Below, piece after piece: positions 61,921 through 64,000 of a stretch of DNA of 64,000 nucleotides. The notes under the pieces were generated by a model. It made no database searches. It had not been told where the DNA came from and saw nothing but the letters and a program-made list of their open reading frames with translations. Source of the stretch: Ignavibacteriales bacterium (GTDB taxonomy: Bacteria > Bacteroidota > Ignavibacteria > Ignavibacteriales > Ignavibacteriaceae). The stretch is taken from positions 682,001 through 746,000 of the forward strand of contig CP065001.1 of NCBI GenBank assembly GCA_016700155.1. Reading direction: 5' to 3'. How positions within the stretch are numbered: position 1 is the stretch's first letter; each line of letters begins with the position of its first letter. The position numbers were made by a program, and so were the translations under genes.

Positions 61921-62217
61921 ATGATTTGGTACAAAATAATATTAACCAACAATGAATTGATGCAGGGCGTTGGCAGACAACTCGAAACAGATTTCAAATA
62001 TTTATATGACAGTATGAATCAGCCGGAAGAAATGAAATTATTTCGTTCCTGGTTAGTTGGTGATCAGCATATGTTTTATTATATGCAGATGCCTGATGGT
62101 TTTGTCTATAACCTTGGTCAGGTATTTGCCAAATACAGAACAATTATAACAATTGAACCTGAAACAGAAGAACTTGTGTTAGTGATCGGGTTAGAAGAAG
62201 TAAGAGCGGTCAGTTAG
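61921..62217 (+). CDS. Small protein, paralogue 2
   Basis: A 98-residue protein with an AGGA Shine-Dalgarno six bases before the ATG. It is related to the gene at 61398: both begin M-x-W-Y-x-I-x-L-T, have an F-x-x-L-Y segment near residue 25, and F/Y-Y-x-x-x-P-D-x-F near residue 56. The C-terminal 25 residues (EPETEELVLVIGLEEVRAV) are extra. Alpha/beta fold likely; no family recognised. Confidence 0.72.
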   Translation: MIWYKIILTNNELMQGVGRQLETDFKYLYDSMNQPEEMKLFRSWLVGDQHMFYYMQMPDGFVYNLGQVFAKYRTIITIEPETEELVLVIGLEEVRAVS

Positions 62218-62243
62218 TATCCTAACTGAGTGACCAGTGATAG

Positions 62244-62276
62244 AACCCGGGTAATGGATAACACCCGGGTTTTTTA
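62244..62276 (+). terminator. Terminator after small paralogue 2
   Basis: AACCCGGG (62244-62251) pairs with CCCGGGTT (62264-62271), followed by TTTTAAT. It closes paralogue 2. Confidence 0.88.
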
Positions 62277-62345
62277 ATAAACTTTTTGAAAGGATTCTCG
62301 ATAATAATATACCTCTCAAATAAAGCTTTGTGGCTTAAATAAAGA

Positions 62346-62380
62346 AAACCCGGAATGATTCCCACTGTTCCGGGTTTTTT
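62346..62380 (+). terminator. Terminator of a short untranslated unit
   Basis: AAACCCGGAA (62346-62355) pairs with TTCCGGGTTT (62368-62377), then TTT. Only about 70 bases separate it from the previous terminator, with no reading frame between them. It may end a small RNA. Confidence 0.85.
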
Positions 62381-62484
62381 ATTCTAAACAAATATCCCAA
62401 TCCCTCGATAATGGATTAAGATTATAGATTCACTAACCAATCACACTCATTTAGTCGAAGATATTGGGAGGCAGGGAAAAATTA

Positions 62485-62515
62485 AGAACCCGGATTCACA
62501 GGAGAACCGGGTTCT
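62485..62515. terminator. Bidirectional terminator between convergent small genes
   Basis: AGAACCCGG (62485-62493) with CCGGGTTCT (62507-62515). It has A/T-rich flanks on both sides and can serve the plus-strand transcripts and the minus-strand gene ending at 62533. Confidence 0.8.
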
Positions 62516-62532
62516 TTAATTTTAATAAATCC

Positions 62533-62841
62533 TTAATTAAAAAATTTCATGACATAATTTCTTAGATTACTCAGGTCCAAAAAGATATACTGAAGTTCAG
62601 TATACCTCAGAGAAGGAAATCCCGCATTACTCATCTGGCCTGAATATACTTTCCAATTATAATAAACGCTGTACAATAGTTCTATGACGAATATATCTTC
62701 AGTACAGCTCTGGATCTTTTTAATTTCGGACTTGATGGTTTCTTCGCGCTTAAGTATGTCGTTTTTTTGAAAACGCCTGATTGTGGTTTCAATGTTATCG
62801 ATTGAACTTAAGATCTTCCCTGTATTCATAATTCCCTTCAT
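62533..62841 (-). CDS. Small helical protein, tandem family member 1
   Basis: The 102-residue product (ATG 62841; a second ATG at 62829 has the better Shine-Dalgarno, AAGGGA) is predicted fully helical. It shares the pattern I-x-N-I-E-T-x-I...I-K-K-I-Q-S-x-T...E-L...Y-N-W-x-x-Y-S-G with the two following genes. It is the most divergent member. No family is recognised and no signal or membrane segment is present. Confidence 0.65.
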   Translation of the reverse strand: MKGIMNTGKILSSIDNIETTIRRFQKNDILKREETIKSEIKKIQSCTEDIFVIELLYSVYYNWKVYSGQMSNAGFPSLRYTELQYIFLDLSNLRNYVMKFFN

Positions 62842-62898
62842 CTATGGAGGCGGTATAGATGAAATTTAACGCCTCTGCTTTTTACTAGTTTAAAGAAT

Positions 62899-62922
62899 AC
62901 CCGATGAGAGGAGTCACCGGGT
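62899..62922 (-). terminator. Weak hairpin after family member 2
   Basis: ACCCG (62899-62903) can pair with CGGGT (62918-62922). The loop is 14 bases. On the minus strand it is followed by a T-rich stretch (ATTCTTT). It is 118 bases past the minus-strand gene ending at 63041 and is only a weak candidate. Confidence 0.4.
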
Positions 62923-63040
62923 GCTAGTCGATTCATTAAATAATAGAGGATTTTGTTAACGAATCTTTGTTAAACAAAAATAATGGATAATTGAAATATC
63001 AAACAAGAAAAATAAATTTTAGTAAGTAGAATTTCATTGC

Positions 63041-63337
63041 TTATAAAAAGCATTGCTGGCAATGAAGCCGGAGTTTTTCACAATCCTCGAGTATCCATTG
63101 TTTTACAATTTCCGTATGAGGTTTAAATCCCTTAACTGCCTTGTTTCCTGAAAATAAATTCCAGTTAAATGAAATGCTGCAAATCAACTCAAAGGCAAGA
63201 GGATCCTTCGTAGATAACTGAATTTTTTTCAGTTCATCTGATATACTGTTATCAAATTCCAATTCAATAAGCACTGGATTTTTTATTACAGTTGTTTCAA
63301 TTTTAATTAAAGTTCTTAATATTAACTCCGGATCCAT
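63041..63337 (-). CDS. Small helical protein, tandem family member 2
   Basis: I start at ATG 63337 (M-D-P-E-L-I-L-R-T-L-I-K-I-E-T), 98 residues, because it aligns with the start of member 3 and has AAGGAA upstream; an ATG at 63373 adds 12 residues. The protein is helical, with the shared motifs I-S-D-E-L-K-K-I-Q-L-S-T, N-W-N-L-F-S-G-N-K-A-V-K-G-F and K-Q-W-I-L-E-D-C-E-K-L. It is the closest relative of member 3. Confidence 0.7.
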   Translation of the reverse strand: MDPELILRTLIKIETTVIKNPVLIELEFDNSISDELKKIQLSTKDPLAFELICSISFNWNLFSGNKAVKGFKPHTEIVKQWILEDCEKLRLHCQQCFL

Positions 63338-63469
63338 AAAGTTGGATTCCTTACCTAAATGAAACTTCTGCATATATTATGCTGACTAAAGTAATCGAGA
63401 TAAATATTCGAGTTAAAAAAAAGTGAAGTCCATTTTTCTAATAAAATTCAATCATTGATTTCATAGCAT

Positions 63470-63763
63470 TTACCTGTATCGTTGAATGTATGTTTTAAGT
63501 TCTTCACAATCCTCGAGTATCCATTGTTTTACCAGAATATTTCCGGCTCTGAACCCCTTTGAAGCTTTCTTACCAGAATAAATATCCCAGTTATGATTGA
63601 TTGAAAAGTGGAGATCAAGTATGGCAGTATCCGTCGTAGCTGACTGAATTTTCTTCAGCTGGTCAGAAATAATTTTATCGACAGCCGTTCCGACTGGAAA
63701 TGATGAATGCAGTATTGCGGTTTCGATATTCTTAATTGCGGTTAGTAAAGATTCATACTCCAA
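63470..63763 (-). CDS. Small helical protein, tandem family member 3
   Basis: This 97-residue protein is predicted helical with a GGAG directly before the ATG. It repeats the family motifs: I-K-N-I-E-T-A-I, I-I-S-D-Q-L-K-K-I-Q-S-A-T, N-W-D-I-Y-S-G-K-K-A-S-K-G-F and K-Q-W-I-L-E-D-C-E-E-L. It differs from member 2 mainly in the variable centre (residues 15-30). The invariant W-x-x-Y/F-S-G and W-I-L-E-D-C-E stretches look like a protein-binding face. Function unknown. Confidence 0.7.
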   Translation of the reverse strand: MEYESLLTAIKNIETAILHSSFPVGTAVDKIISDQLKKIQSATTDTAILDLHFSINHNWDIYSGKKASKGFRAGNILVKQWILEDCEELKTYIQRYR

Positions 63764-63784
63764 AGAGAAAAAGCGTTTTAGTTA

Positions 63785-63955
63785 ATGACACTTTTGCTTA
63801 GGACGAATGATGATGCAATCGAATTTATGCAACTTATTGCTTTAAGGCAAGGATATTGTAAAATCACTTTTTTTGCAATTACTTCATTAACTATGACTCC
63901 CTTCAAATCAAGAAGAGGTGAAGAACCTTTAGAAGAAAAAGCATTTCAGATGTAA
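63785..63955 (+). CDS. Possible 56-residue protein
   Basis: An ATG at 63785 opens a frame of 56 codons (M-T-L-L-L-R-T-N-D-D-A-I-E-F) diverging from family member 3. The N-terminal half is amphipathic; the tail is charged (S-R-R-G-E-E-P-L-E-E-K-A-F). No Shine-Dalgarno or family supports it, and composition alone is weak evidence. Confidence 0.3.
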   Translation: MTLLLRTNDDAIEFMQLIALRQGYCKITFFAITSLTMTPFKSRRGEEPLEEKAFQM

Positions 63956-64000
63956 ACTTAATCATTATTGTGTCGATAATGATAGTAATGAATTCTCTTC

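Overview
The window is one contig segment from an AT-rich bacterium that looks like a member of the Ignavibacteria (Bacteroidota/Chlorobiota lineage). Three lines of sequence evidence support this. Two secreted proteins end in the NYPNPFNP-type C-terminal sorting domain of the type IX secretion system. The tmRNA encodes the Bacteroidota-style tag GEYNYALAA. The ATP synthase operon carries a, c, b, delta, alpha and gamma but not beta or epsilon, the split arrangement common in Bacteroidota and Chlorobi. The assignment is an inference; no rRNA gene is present.

Layout. 0-5.2 kb: F0F1 ATP synthase operon (atpZ-like end, small membrane protein, atpB-E-F-H-A-G). 5.3-9.0 kb: ffh-rpsP-khpA-rimM-trmD-rplS, ending in a clear terminator. 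9-16 kb: a MqnA-like gene, a T9SS cargo gene, and a small accessory patch (Bro-N protein between two copies of a 111-bp perfect repeat, trypsin-TPR protein, TIR/deoxyribosyltransferase-like protein), then a phosphoglycerate dehydrogenase-like gene. 16-20 kb: a secreted 11-residue-repeat protein, urocanate hydratase and adenosine deaminase. 20-32.3 kb: TPR and other lipoproteins, a DUF3467 protein, an outer-membrane-like protein, an LptF/LptG pair, an M20 peptidase, YgfZ and a cobalamin adenosyltransferase, followed by ssrA (tmRNA).

32.7 to about 59.2 kb is most likely a genomic island integrated at the 3' end of ssrA. It begins with a tyrosine recombinase preceded by three 11-bp direct repeats. 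Similar 11-bp-spaced GTGTGAA motifs recur near 59.13 kb, a candidate right end. Cargo includes a TonB receptor with an AraC-type regulator, then a same-strand defence cluster: hsdR, a TIR-APAZ protein, a short prokaryotic Argonaute (a SPARTA-type pair), hsdS, a lipoprotein, a PD-(D/E)xK-type nuclease and hsdM. After a 1.2-kb gene-poor stretch comes a phage/satellite-like module: HTH protein, CHC2-TOPRIM primase, RecA-fold ATPase, and terminase small- and large-like proteins. Small genes and a phage gene with an in-frame stop follow.

59.7-64 kb: a second T9SS cargo gene, then a series of small units: two 131-bp-spaced structured repeats that look like tandem small RNAs, a pair of paralogous small genes on the plus strand, and three paralogous small genes on the minus strand, with strong GC-rich terminator hairpins between them. 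I do not recognise these small families.

The most interesting points are the SPARTA pair and an extra nuclease nested inside a type I restriction-modification locus, the terminase-bearing replication module without capsid genes, the tandem structured RNA units with compensating stem changes, and the small paralogous gene families.
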